From an uncultured Eubacteriales bacterium (GTDB lineage: Bacteria; Bacillota; Clostridia; Christensenellales; Borkfalkiaceae), in contig CAJLKN010000006.1 in assembly GCA_905207235.1 (NCBI GenBank), forward strand, positions 1-64,000: 64,000 nucleotides of DNA, written 5' to 3'. The notes under the pieces are model-generated. The model ran no database searches. It was not told the origin of the DNA and was given only the letters and a program-made list of their open reading frames with translations. The position numbers were made by a program, and so were the translations under genes. Shown here piece after piece: positions 49,028 through 57,171 of the stretch (position 1 is the first letter of the stretch; the number at the start of each line of letters is the position of its first letter).

Positions 49028-49065
49028 AAAACCTCCCTTTGTACCGACGCCTTCGGCAGATATTG

Positions 49066-49128
49066 AAAAACGTATTTTCTTCGCGCCGCCGCTGATTAAT
49101 TTAATCAGCGGCGGCGCGATACGTTTTG
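49066..49128. repeat. Large perfect hairpin between DUF1540 and rplI
   Basis: A 39-base palindrome (49081-49119, arm starts TCGCGCCGCCGCTG) has 19-base arms. Outer arms AAAACGTA and TACGTTTT flank it. It sits upstream of two divergent genes, so it is not an ordinary terminator. Confidence 0.75.
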
Positions 49129-49194
49129 CCTTTCCAGCCATGCGCCTGATACGATATTATTTTGCGCCGAAACGTCGGTCTTATGCGTCTGCTA

Positions 49195-49223
49195 TTGACA
49201 AAAATGCGTTTTTGGTTTAAAAT
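49195..49223 (+). promoter_or_regulatory. rplI promoter
   Basis: TTGACA (49195-49200), 17 bases, TAAAAT (49218-49223). Confidence 0.75.
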
Positions 49224-49263
49224 AAATCAAAGATGAATGGCGCACCGCGCCGAAGGAGCATTT

Positions 49264-49707
49264 ATGCAGGTAATTTTATTACAGGACGTAAAGGGACAGG
49301 GCAAGAAAGGCGAACTTATAGAAGTCAACGAAGGTTACGCGCGCAACTTCCTCATAAAAAAGGGAATGGCGGAGGCGGCTACTCCCAATAAAATAAACGA
49401 CCTCAAACAGAAGAAGGCGGCTGCCGACTATCACAAGCAGCAGGAAATAAAAGCTATGCAGGAGCTCGCGGCAGAGCTCAAAGGCAAAAACGTAACCGTC
49501 TCCATAAAGGCGGGACAGGGCGGCAAAGTGTTCGGCTCCGTTACGGGAGCGCACATCTCCGACGCGCTCAAAGCGGCGGGATACGACGTCGATAAAAAGA
49601 AAGTTTTGCTTTCCAACCCCATAAAGAGCATAGGCGTTTACGACGTGGATATAAAACTTCTCGAAGGTATCTCCACAAAAATCAAAGTAACGGTAGCAGA
49701 AGAATAA
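49264..49707 (+). CDS. rplI: 50S ribosomal protein bL9
   Basis: A 147-residue ribosomal protein with the N-terminal MQVILLQDVKGQGKKGELIE domain, a long linking helix rich in Lys and Glu (about 50-78) and a C-terminal domain with KVFGSVTGAHISDAL. AAGGAG precedes the ATG at 49264. It has its own promoter and terminator and is not next to dnaB or rpsF. Confidence 0.96.
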   Translation: MQVILLQDVKGQGKKGELIEVNEGYARNFLIKKGMAEAATPNKINDLKQKKAAADYHKQQEIKAMQELAAELKGKNVTVSIKAGQGGKVFGSVTGAHISDALKAAGYDVDKKKVLLSNPIKSIGVYDVDIKLLEGISTKIKVTVAEE

Positions 49708-49737
49708 AAAGACAGCCGCTTGCGCGGCTGTCTTTTT
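49708..49737 (+). terminator. rplI terminator
   Basis: AAAGACAGCCGC / GCGGCTGTCTTT is followed by TTT. Confidence 0.9.
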
Positions 49738-50096
49738 TCGTTTGTCCGTTGCCTGCGTTTTGTACGCTGATGTAAATTTGAGTACATTTAATCTTTTTTC
49801 AGCTGTAAGTGTTTAAACACAATCTGAATTAATTAGAAAACGATAATTACGTTTTGCACCGCCATTTGCTCGAATAAAACCGCCCGCGTTTTTTGAAAAA
49901 CAAAATTGTGCAATCATGCTGAAATACAAACGCGCATTGTTCCTTTGAATGATAGCGTCAGTGCAGCTGCTAACCTGAAAAACGCAAATATTTATTAAAG
50001 CAGAAATGGCGCATTCAAAGTACGGGTAACAAATCGCACAATTTTCGTTTAAATACGGGCATTAAACTTTTTAATACATATTGTTTTTACAAATAG
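49738..50096. other. Gene-free stretch with nested inverted repeats
   Basis: No ORF or promoter is convincing. AAAATTGTGC (49902-49911) and GCACAATTTT (50036-50045) form a 10-base pair of arms, and CTTTGAATG (49943-49951) with CATTCAAAG (50012-50020) nests inside. GTGTTTAAACAC near 49808 is a small palindrome. It could be a structured RNA or a decayed miniature element. Confidence 0.4.
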
Positions 50097-50124
50097 AGAA
50101 CGGGCAGAAAATTCTGCCCGTTCT
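50097..50124. terminator. Terminator of the DUF2207 gene
   Basis: AGAACGGGCAGAA / TTCTGCCCGTTCT, 23 bases past the minus-strand stop. The U-run is weak on the minus strand. Confidence 0.7.
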
Positions 50125-50147
50125 TTAATTTAAGGTCATTCAACTTT

Positions 50148-52034
50148 TTATCTTCCGCGACCGCCACCGCCGCCGTGTCCGCCGCCTCCGAAACCTCCGA
50201 AGTGCCCGCCGCCGCGCGCACCTCCCGAATACGCCCTAGAAGAGGGCTTTGCAACCATCTTCGCGGTCATAACGCCGTTGGAAATGCGTATCGCGCTGTT
50301 GACGAGCGCAAAGGTGAGTATCGTGTCTGCGGGATTGCAAACCCATTGAGGAGGCTCAACCGTGAGAGCTTTGAATTTGTCTTCCCATATGTCGGATACG
50401 TTGAGCACCTGCGCATAGGGCAGAATATCGTAATAGAGCTGCGGGTTGTCGGCAAGCAGAGCTTCCAGCCTGTCTTTTTCGGCATAGATGATGAAGTTGC
50501 GGAAGCCGATAATTCCGTTAAGTTTTTGCGTGTAGAATTCCGACCGCGAAATTATGGAAACAGAGCAAATAATAATCGCGTAAGCTAAAATGCAGCTTAC
50601 TATTTTTGCCGGAATTTCCATGACGGCCGAGGGTAGCAGCCAGGCATATCCCGCGGTAAAAGCCGCGCATAGAACTATTATGCCTGCAAAGAAGAGTATT
50701 TTGGTTGACTTTTTAAGTTTGTTGTAGCTGTATTTGTAAGTTTCCGTCAGCGCATAAATTATGAGCGCGGGAACGAGCGCTAGGAGCGACTGATAATAAA
50801 AGAGCTTCGTATTTATAGTAAACAGCGTCAGCAGCGCGGGCGTAAGCCCCATAAGAAGTCCGCCGAGCAGAGTGAAAATAAGGGAAATCGCTATGCTCTT
50901 GCTCGTGTAAAGAGAGGGGAACTGTCCGCTGACAAGTTTTTTAACGTTGTCTATCTGCACGTAAAAATTGCCTTCGAGCTGACTTATCTTAACCATATCC
51001 CTGCCGCCTGCAAACAGAGCGTTGTACATCGACTGTTGGTGCGCGGGAGCGCCTTCGGGCAGGTTTGCAAATATCTTTATGAGCAGAGGATCGTTTTCAT
51101 CCGAAAAATCTATTTTAAGATAACCCTTGTTTGCCCAATAATAAATAAGAGTGGTAACGTCGCGCGATTCTATTTTGTTGTCTATCAGCTTGCTCATCTC
51201 GACGGGGTCCATTTCGTCGGGCGGAGTAAAGTTGACGACGGGCGTAAGCGGCTTTTTGGGGAAAGCCAAAAACTTCGTCGCGGCGAGAGCGGCTAAAATT
51301 ACGCAGCCTGCTATAAGAATTATAAACGGCGTAATGTCGAACATATCTTTAAGCGCCCAATCTGTAAAAGTAAGTTCAAAGGCTAATCCTTCAAATTTAT
51401 TCAGATTTTCGGCAGTTGCGGTGATGGTTTTTCTGTCTTCACTTAATTCAAATGGTGAAGGAATATAAGTGTTACCAACAAAAAATTTTCCGCTTTTAAA
51501 GCCTTCTGGCAGGTTTATTGTAACGCGGGCATAATCAATGTCTGCGTCCCAGTCATAACCTATCACATTGAGGTAAATCGTGTTTTTATCTACGGGTTTT
51601 GTGATGGCGTAATTATATCTTATTATATATGTAATTACCTTGCCCGTCTTTACGGAGTAATCGCCTATGTTCAGAACGATAAGTTCGTCTTCGAGCGAAA
51701 CCGTGTAATCGACTTCTGTTTCCGCGCCGGAGGAAATCTGGCACACGCTTACATTCGTTACCCTGTCGTCCGCATTGACGGGTATGTAACGGTAAAAACC
51801 CGTGCTCGAATAGCCCATGTGATTAATCGTCAGTCTCTCTTCGACGGACATGGTTCTGTCTGATTGCAGGTCATATTGCACGACATAACTGTCGATATTA
51901 TAGTCGTAAGGACCTACATAGTAAGGGTTTGCGGCATAAGCGGGGGAAGGGGACAGCGCTATCAACGCTGAAAGCGCCAGGCATATCACTGCAAATAGCG
52001 CCGCAAGCAGCCTGAACTTCCTTTTAATCATCAT
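50148..52034 (-). CDS. DUF2207 membrane protein with glycine-rich tail
   Basis: A secreted-then-anchored protein of 628 residues. A signal peptide (to about residue 34, PAYA-AN) is followed by an extracellular beta domain (DUF2207; about 40-225), a membrane segment, a cytoplasmic region and a further membrane bundle, ending in a long Gly/His-rich tail (GGGHFGGFGGGG). Such proteins are usually encoded next to LemA, as here. GAGGG precedes the ATG. Role unknown. Confidence 0.87.
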   Translation of the reverse strand: MMIKRKFRLLAALFAVICLALSALIALSPSPAYAANPYYVGPYDYNIDSYVVQYDLQSDRTMSVEERLTINHMGYSSTGFYRYIPVNADDRVTNVSVCQISSGAETEVDYTVSLEDELIVLNIGDYSVKTGKVITYIIRYNYAITKPVDKNTIYLNVIGYDWDADIDYARVTINLPEGFKSGKFFVGNTYIPSPFELSEDRKTITATAENLNKFEGLAFELTFTDWALKDMFDITPFIILIAGCVILAALAATKFLAFPKKPLTPVVNFTPPDEMDPVEMSKLIDNKIESRDVTTLIYYWANKGYLKIDFSDENDPLLIKIFANLPEGAPAHQQSMYNALFAGGRDMVKISQLEGNFYVQIDNVKKLVSGQFPSLYTSKSIAISLIFTLLGGLLMGLTPALLTLFTINTKLFYYQSLLALVPALIIYALTETYKYSYNKLKKSTKILFFAGIIVLCAAFTAGYAWLLPSAVMEIPAKIVSCILAYAIIICSVSIISRSEFYTQKLNGIIGFRNFIIYAEKDRLEALLADNPQLYYDILPYAQVLNVSDIWEDKFKALTVEPPQWVCNPADTILTFALVNSAIRISNGVMTAKMVAKPSSRAYSGGARGGGHFGGFGGGGHGGGGGRGR

Positions 52035-52054
52035 ATTTTTTCCCTCATATTCAA

Positions 52055-52079
52055 AAGAGCGGTGAAAACGACCGCTCTT
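52055..52079 (-). terminator. Hairpin between lemA and DUF2207
   Basis: AAGAGCGGT / ACCGCTCTT with a short T-run on the minus strand. It could reduce read-through from lemA into the larger gene. Confidence 0.55.
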
Positions 52080-52098
52080 AAATTAATAATTATTTTTG

Positions 52099-52671
52099 TC
52101 AGAAACTTACCTTTACGTTCTGCCTTTCTTCCTCGCTGTCGAGTTCGAAGTAAGGGAACTTTTCAAGTTTCATCATGTTAGCAATAATCGACTTGGGGAA
52201 TATTTCCTTTTCCGTGTTGAATGTTTTAACGGTGCCGTTATAATACTTTCTCGAACTTGCCAGGTCGGTTTCTATGCGCTGAAGCTGTGCCGAAAGGTCC
52301 TGGAAGTTTGCGTTTGCCTTCAAATCGGGGTAACGCTCGGCAACGATGTTTATGCTCTTGATTGCGTTGGAAAGGTTTGCGTCCGCCTCAATCTTTTCGG
52401 CGGTAGTGGTTGCGCTCGCGGCGTTGTTCCTCGCCTGAATAACCTTTTCAAGCGTCTGGCTTTCGTGCTTTGCGTAACCTTTTACCGTTTCGACGAGGTT
52501 GGGTATAAGGTCGTATCTCTTTTTAAGATAAACGTCGATGGTCGCAAACGCTTCTTCGCAGACGTTGCGCATGCGCACGAAGTTGTTCCTTACGGCAATC
52601 GCCCAGCATGCTGCTATTATAATCACCAGCACTATCACGCCGACTATGCCGAGGGCTATCCATAATCCCAT
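52099..52671 (-). CDS. lemA: LemA family protein
   Basis: A small membrane-anchored coiled-coil protein of 190 residues. One N-terminal membrane segment (about 3-25) is followed by a helical bundle with LKKRYDLIPNLVETVKGYA and QDLSAQLQRIETDLASSRKYYN, both family signatures. AAGGAG precedes the ATG. It is 12 bases behind the Nudix gene. Confidence 0.95.
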   Translation of the reverse strand: MGLWIALGIVGVIVLVIIIAACWAIAVRNNFVRMRNVCEEAFATIDVYLKKRYDLIPNLVETVKGYAKHESQTLEKVIQARNNAASATTTAEKIEADANLSNAIKSINIVAERYPDLKANANFQDLSAQLQRIETDLASSRKYYNGTVKTFNTEKEIFPKSIIANMMKLEKFPYFELDSEEERQNVKVSF

Positions 52672-52682
52672 AGTTCTGCTCC

Positions 52683-53180
52683 TTAAATTTTATTGTTTTT
52701 AATTTCCGCAATGGCGTTTTTCAAAAACGTCTCTGCGGTAGATTGTTTTCTCACCGCTTCGAGGGCTTCGTCGAACGTGAACCACTTGACTTCATCGATC
52801 TCGTCGGGATCGGCGGTAATTTCGCCGTTTTCGGCAATAATCAGAAAGTTGAGCATAAGCACGTTTCTCGGCTCGTGATAGCGCGAAGACATGTATTTAT
52901 ATTTTACCACGTTGAGTTTAGTTTCTTCTTTGAACTCGCGTGTAACCGCTTTTTCCGCCGTTTCACCCTTTTTTACGTAACCGGCAATGAGAATGTAATC
53001 GTCCTGTCCCAGATGTTTTGCCAGAAGAACCTTGTCTTTGGTTCTGTTCGTAACTACGAGCGATACGGCCGTGGCAAACTGAGGGAAGCGGTAGTCGTTG
53101 CAATGCTTGCAGAAAGGCACAAGCCCTTCCGATTTATGCACGACGAGCGCCAGCTTTTCTCCGCATACGCTGCAATACAT
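52683..53180 (-). CDS. Nudix hydrolase with zinc ribbon, NudC-like
   Basis: It probably hydrolyses NAD(H) or related dinucleotide pyrophosphates. The 165-residue protein has an N-terminal zinc ribbon (CSVC and CKHC) and a complete Nudix box (GYVKKGETAEKAVTREFKEE). It is shorter than NudC and lacks its extra N-terminal domain. AGGAGG precedes the ATG, behind its own promoter. It starts a Nudix-lemA-DUF2207 unit. Confidence 0.87.
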   Translation of the reverse strand: MYCSVCGEKLALVVHKSEGLVPFCKHCNDYRFPQFATAVSLVVTNRTKDKVLLAKHLGQDDYILIAGYVKKGETAEKAVTREFKEETKLNVVKYKYMSSRYHEPRNVLMLNFLIIAENGEITADPDEIDEVKWFTFDEALEAVRKQSTAETFLKNAIAEIKNNKI

Positions 53181-53215
53181 ATTTGTACCTCCTTATCGTA
53201 ATTGTTCACTACAAT

Positions 53216-53244
53216 ATTATAAAGCATAATGATAAAAAATTCAA
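53216..53244 (-). promoter_or_regulatory. Nudix-lemA promoter
   Basis: TTGAAT (53239-53244), 17 bases, TATAAT (53216-53221) on the minus strand. Confidence 0.72.
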
Positions 53245-53352
53245 GATGTCTTGTAAATTTTATGTAAATAATTAGGTTTAATCCTGTTAAAAAATGCGGG
53301 TTTAACTATTGCGGGTCTGATTTTACTTATTTTTCACGTATTTTAAATGGTG

Positions 53353-53381
53353 TTGACATAATTTTGGCTATAATGTATAAT
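53353..53381 (+). promoter_or_regulatory. Full-consensus promoter of the UDP-sugar pyrophosphorylase gene
   Basis: TTGACA (53353-53358), 17 bases, TATAAT (53376-53381), with a leader of about 30 bases. Confidence 0.85.
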
Positions 53382-53417
53382 ATTCATAGTAAAATTTAGC
53401 TTGAAAGGCGGTTTATT

Positions 53418-54638
53418 ATGGATTATACGCAAGCAAAAAGTCTGCTTGAAAAATACAATCAGACGCAGCTTTTGGACTATTTCGGCGAACTCGATGGCGC
53501 AGAAAAAGAAAAGTTGCTCTCCGATATAGAAAAACTCGATTTTTCCGTTCTCGAAAATATAGGTCGCGGACACGAAAGAAAAATAGGCAAATTGTCTCCC
53601 GCCGACGCCCTGTCGGTGGAGCAGGTTGAACGGAATAAAGAAAAGTTTAAAAGCGCGGGAGTGGAAGCAATAAGGAGCGGCAAGGTAGCCGCAGTTTTGC
53701 TTGCGGGCGGACAGGGCACCCGTCTCGGTTCGTCCCTTCCCAAGGGAATGTTCAATATAGGCATCAACAGAAAATTGTCTATTTTCGAACAGCAGATGAA
53801 TAACATCAGGCAAGTAGTCGCGGAGGCGGGCGCAGATTTTCATATCTTCGTCATGACGAGCGACATAAACTATTCAGATACCCGCACATTTTTCGAACAG
53901 AACAATTACTTCGGCTACGACGGAGAAAAGATACATTTTTATAAACAGAAACTTGCGCCGACAAGTTCTTTCGACGGCAAAATTTACCTCGAAGAAAAAT
54001 ACAAGGTCTCGCTTTCGCCCAACGGCAACGGCGGCTGGTATTCGTCCCTGATAGACGCAGGTTACGGCGATTTTTTAAAGGAAAACGGCATAGAATGGCT
54101 CAATATTTATGCTGTTGACAATGTTTTGCAGAGAATATGTGACCCCGTGTTCATAGGCGCAACCATATTAAGCGGCTGTGCATGCGGCAGTAAAGTAGTA
54201 AAAAAGGTCAGCCCGCAGGAAAAAGTGGGCGTTTTGTGCAAAGAAGACGGACTTCCCACGATAATCGAGTATTACGAAATGCCCGAAAGCTACGCTTCAA
54301 TGCGCGATGAGGACGGCGAACTTACTTACCGCTACGGCGTAATTTTAAATTATCTGTTTTCTGTCGATAAACTCAATTCGATATATAAAGATAAACTTCC
54401 CTGCCATCTGGCAGAAAAAGCCATACCGCACATAGAAAACGGCAAAAAGGTTATACCCGACCGCGCTTGCGGATATAAATTCGAAACGCTGGTCGTAGAT
54501 ATCGTAAGGCTTATGGGTTCCTGCCTCGCGGTAGAGGTGGAAAGGAGCAGGGAGTTTGCACCCGTAAAGAATAAGACGGGGGTTGACAGCGTTGACAGCG
54601 CTCGCGAACTTTTAAAGCTCAACGGCGTTGAATTATAA
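53418..54638 (+). CDS. UDPGP-family pyrophosphorylase (UAP1-like)
   Basis: It probably makes UDP-N-acetylhexosamine or UDP-glucose from UTP and sugar 1-phosphate. The 406-residue protein belongs to the eukaryote-like UDPGP family, not the bacterial GalU or GlmU type. Key motifs are LLAGGQGTRLGSSLPKGMF at about 94-112, FVMTSDIN, a central SPNGNGGWY and a late GYKFETLVVD. AAAGGCGG precedes the ATG. The protease gene follows 18 bases after its stop. Confidence 0.88.
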   Translation: MDYTQAKSLLEKYNQTQLLDYFGELDGAEKEKLLSDIEKLDFSVLENIGRGHERKIGKLSPADALSVEQVERNKEKFKSAGVEAIRSGKVAAVLLAGGQGTRLGSSLPKGMFNIGINRKLSIFEQQMNNIRQVVAEAGADFHIFVMTSDINYSDTRTFFEQNNYFGYDGEKIHFYKQKLAPTSSFDGKIYLEEKYKVSLSPNGNGGWYSSLIDAGYGDFLKENGIEWLNIYAVDNVLQRICDPVFIGATILSGCACGSKVVKKVSPQEKVGVLCKEDGLPTIIEYYEMPESYASMRDEDGELTYRYGVILNYLFSVDKLNSIYKDKLPCHLAEKAIPHIENGKKVIPDRACGYKFETLVVDIVRLMGSCLAVEVERSREFAPVKNKTGVDSVDSARELLKLNGVEL

Positions 54639-54656
54639 ATTTTTGCAGGAGCATAA

Positions 54657-56003
54657 ATGAAACGCATTTACAAAGTATTTGCCGCTGCGGCACTTTCGGC
54701 GGCAATGGCATGCACGGTTATTTTCGGCGGTTGCACGGTTTCGCTCGGCAGCGACGGAAAAGACGGGCAGGACGTATCAATTTACGAAATTTATGAGGCA
54801 ACAAACGCCGCAAGGGCAGAAGAGGGGTTACCAAACCTTACTTTCCTTGATTTCATTACCGAATATCTCAATTCTACGAGCGAAGAACTCGAGCAGGCAA
54901 CATCCTTGCAGACATCAATAAACCGCTCGCTCTTGTCGGCGGTTTCCATTCTTACCACTTTCGACGTCACTTCAAACAGACCTTATCCTCAGGAAACTTA
55001 CGCAGGTTCGGGCGTCATAGTCGATATCGATAAAGAGGCGGGCGATATGTATGTCGTAACCAATGCGCACGTAGTATACCTTTCGTACGGCGATGGGGAC
55101 CGCTATTGCAACGATATAAATCTTTATCTGTACGGAAGCGAATATTCGACGGGCGATACTGAAGCGACGGCAATATCTGCAAGCATAGCAGGCGTTTCAT
55201 TAACGTACGATATTGCAGTTTTGAAGGTCGAGGGCTCGGACCTCGTTAAAAACAGCGAAGCGGTTGCCGCTGAATGGTCGACGGCAGAAGCCGTATATGC
55301 TGGCGAAACCGTCTATGCCGTGGGCAACCCCGAAGGTTCGCTTTTGAGCGTAACGACGGGCATCATAAGCCGCGACAGCGAATATATAACTCTCGATATG
55401 TATGATACGGCTTATAATGAGGACGACGACTTCACTTACAGAGTGCTCAGAACAGACGCCGCAATCAACGGCGGAAACTCGGGCGGCGGATTGTTTGATA
55501 TTAACGGCAATCTCGTCGGCATAGTCAATGCAAAGTCTGTCGATGAAGCTATCGACAATATGGGCTACGCTCTGCCCGCTTCGACTGTGAGAAGAGTGGT
55601 TGAAAATATGATTGACCGCTATGAACAGACGGGACAGGAAACGCACGGCGTTTACAGAGCGATGATGGGCATAGATATACAGCTCACCGACAGCAGCGCA
55701 TATCTCAACAACGAGACAAATCTCGTTGAAATTTCCGAAACCGTTACAATAGCCACGGTATCGGGCGGTCTCGCCAGCGGCAATTTAAAGGTTGGCGATG
55801 TCATAACAAATATAAAGGTAACCGATGCGAACGATAACCTTAAAGAGGATGTTGATATAACCCGCTTTTACAGCGTGGGCGACGTAATGCTCGCCGCGCG
55901 CGAAGGCGACACGGTAACGGTAACCGTGCGCCGCAGCGGAAGCGACGGCGAACTGTCATTCCCCATGACAATAACGTCCTCATCGCTCACCCTCGAAATA
56001 TAA
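54657..56003 (+). CDS. HtrA/DegP-like serine protease lipoprotein
   Basis: An extracytoplasmic protease, probably in protein quality control. The 448-residue protein has a lipobox GGC (Cys near residue 26) instead of the usual HtrA membrane helix. The trypsin-like triad is His138 (TNAHVV), Asp185 (YDIAVLKV) and Ser275 (GGNSGGGL). A single PDZ domain follows (about 330-440, SGGLASGNLKVGDVI). AGGAG precedes the ATG. It shares a transcript with the UDP-sugar enzyme. Confidence 0.92.
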   Translation: MKRIYKVFAAAALSAAMACTVIFGGCTVSLGSDGKDGQDVSIYEIYEATNAARAEEGLPNLTFLDFITEYLNSTSEELEQATSLQTSINRSLLSAVSILTTFDVTSNRPYPQETYAGSGVIVDIDKEAGDMYVVTNAHVVYLSYGDGDRYCNDINLYLYGSEYSTGDTEATAISASIAGVSLTYDIAVLKVEGSDLVKNSEAVAAEWSTAEAVYAGETVYAVGNPEGSLLSVTTGIISRDSEYITLDMYDTAYNEDDDFTYRVLRTDAAINGGNSGGGLFDINGNLVGIVNAKSVDEAIDNMGYALPASTVRRVVENMIDRYEQTGQETHGVYRAMMGIDIQLTDSSAYLNNETNLVEISETVTIATVSGGLASGNLKVGDVITNIKVTDANDNLKEDVDITRFYSVGDVMLAAREGDTVTVTVRRSGSDGELSFPMTITSSSLTLEI

Positions 56004-56018
56004 TGATCCGATTAATTT

Positions 56019-56059
56019 ACCGCCCCGCGCGTTAAACGCGCGGGGCGGTTTTATATTTT
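56019..56059 (+). terminator. Terminator of the htrA-like gene
   Basis: ACCGCCCCGCGCGTT and its complement are followed by a T-rich run. Confidence 0.88.
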
Positions 56060-56084
56060 AATTGACACGCCTCACAATAAATAA

Positions 56085-56160
56085 GCGCGCCGCTTTCGCG
56101 GCGCGCAGTATCGCTATTACGACATTTCAGTTATGAAAGCGCATTGCGGCGCGCGTACTG
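56085..56160. repeat. GC-rich repeated hairpin arms
   Basis: GCGCGCCGC (56085-56093) can pair with GCGGCGCGC at 56098-56106 or at 56146-56154. CAGTA and TACTG flank the larger loop. Nearly the same arm forms the metA terminator at 56200. No gene lies here. Confidence 0.5.
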
Positions 56161-56188
56161 CTGTAACTATATAGACATCATTTTAGTG

Positions 56189-56219
56189 TAAAAAAAAAGC
56201 GCGCCGCTTTTGCGGCGCG
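56189..56219 (-). terminator. metA terminator
   Basis: CGCGCCGC / GCGGCGCG with eight U's on the minus strand. Confidence 0.9.
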
Positions 56220-56225
56220 GGTATT

Positions 56226-57134
56226 TTAAAGTTTGTACGGCGTAACCTGATATACGTAATAGTTAAGCCAGTTTATATAAAAGAGGTTTGCCGTGGAGGT
56301 CCAGTTCATTTTAACCTTGGTCATTTCCTTGTCGGCAAAGTAGTTTACTGGCGGTTTGATAGGCAGACCTTTTGCCTTGTCGCGCTCATATTCTTTTTTG
56401 AGTGTGTCGCGGTCGTACTCCATGTGCCCGGTTACAAAAACGCGCTTGTTGTCCAGACTTTTAATAATGCTCGCGCCCGCTCTGCGCGAAAATGCGAGAA
56501 TTTTCAGGTCTGGCACGCTCTTTATATCCTCGGCGTAAATAATCGTATGGCGGGAGTGCGGCATGTGGAATTCGTCCGAAATACCCCTCATAAGCGGCTC
56601 CTGAACGCCGTCGAATATGCGCTGGTGAGCAAAAATGCCGAAGCATTTTTCTTTGAGAGGGTGCTTTTTAATGCCGTAAAAATAGTGCAAAGCCGCCTGT
56701 GCGCCCCAGCATATGAACAGGGTGGAGGTAACGTTGTTTGTCGTCCAGTCGAGTATTTCTTCCAGCTCTTTCCAGTATGCCACCTGCTCGAAGGGCATAT
56801 TTTCTACGGGTGCGCCCGTTATAATCATGCCGTCGAAGCGCTTTGATTTTATCTCGTCGAAAGATTTATAAAATCTTTCAAGGTGTGCCTGCTCGGTGTG
56901 AGTGGGGTTGTAAGTCGAAGTTTTTATAAGGGTTATGTTGACCTGAAGGGGAGAGTTGGAAAGCAGCCTCATGAACTGCGTTTCGGTAGTCTCCTTCGTC
57001 GGCATAAGATTGAGTATGGCAATTTCTATGGGACGTATTTCCTGCGAAAAAGCTCTGTCGGTGTCCATGACGAATATGCGTTCGCCCGTCAGAATTTTAA
57101 ATGCGGGAATGTCCTTATCTATAACAATGGGCAT
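56226..57134 (-). CDS. metA: Homoserine O-acetyltransferase (MetA type)
   Basis: It activates homoserine for methionine synthesis. The 302-residue protein has the catalytic Cys142 in FICWGAQAALHYFYG and the FAHQRIF and MPHSRHT motifs. Residue 111 is Glu (GAPVEN), the residue that marks acetyl-CoA use in MetA enzymes, where succinyltransferases have Gly. This fits the partner MetY, which uses O-acetylhomoserine. AAGGA precedes the ATG. It is 37 bases behind metY in the same operon. Confidence 0.94.
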   Translation of the reverse strand: MPIVIDKDIPAFKILTGERIFVMDTDRAFSQEIRPIEIAILNLMPTKETTETQFMRLLSNSPLQVNITLIKTSTYNPTHTEQAHLERFYKSFDEIKSKRFDGMIITGAPVENMPFEQVAYWKELEEILDWTTNNVTSTLFICWGAQAALHYFYGIKKHPLKEKCFGIFAHQRIFDGVQEPLMRGISDEFHMPHSRHTIIYAEDIKSVPDLKILAFSRRAGASIIKSLDNKRVFVTGHMEYDRDTLKKEYERDKAKGLPIKPPVNYFADKEMTKVKMNWTSTANLFYINWLNYYVYQVTPYKL

Positions 57135-57171
57135 TGTTCAGTCCTTAAATTCAGCTGTCGTATCTTAAAAA

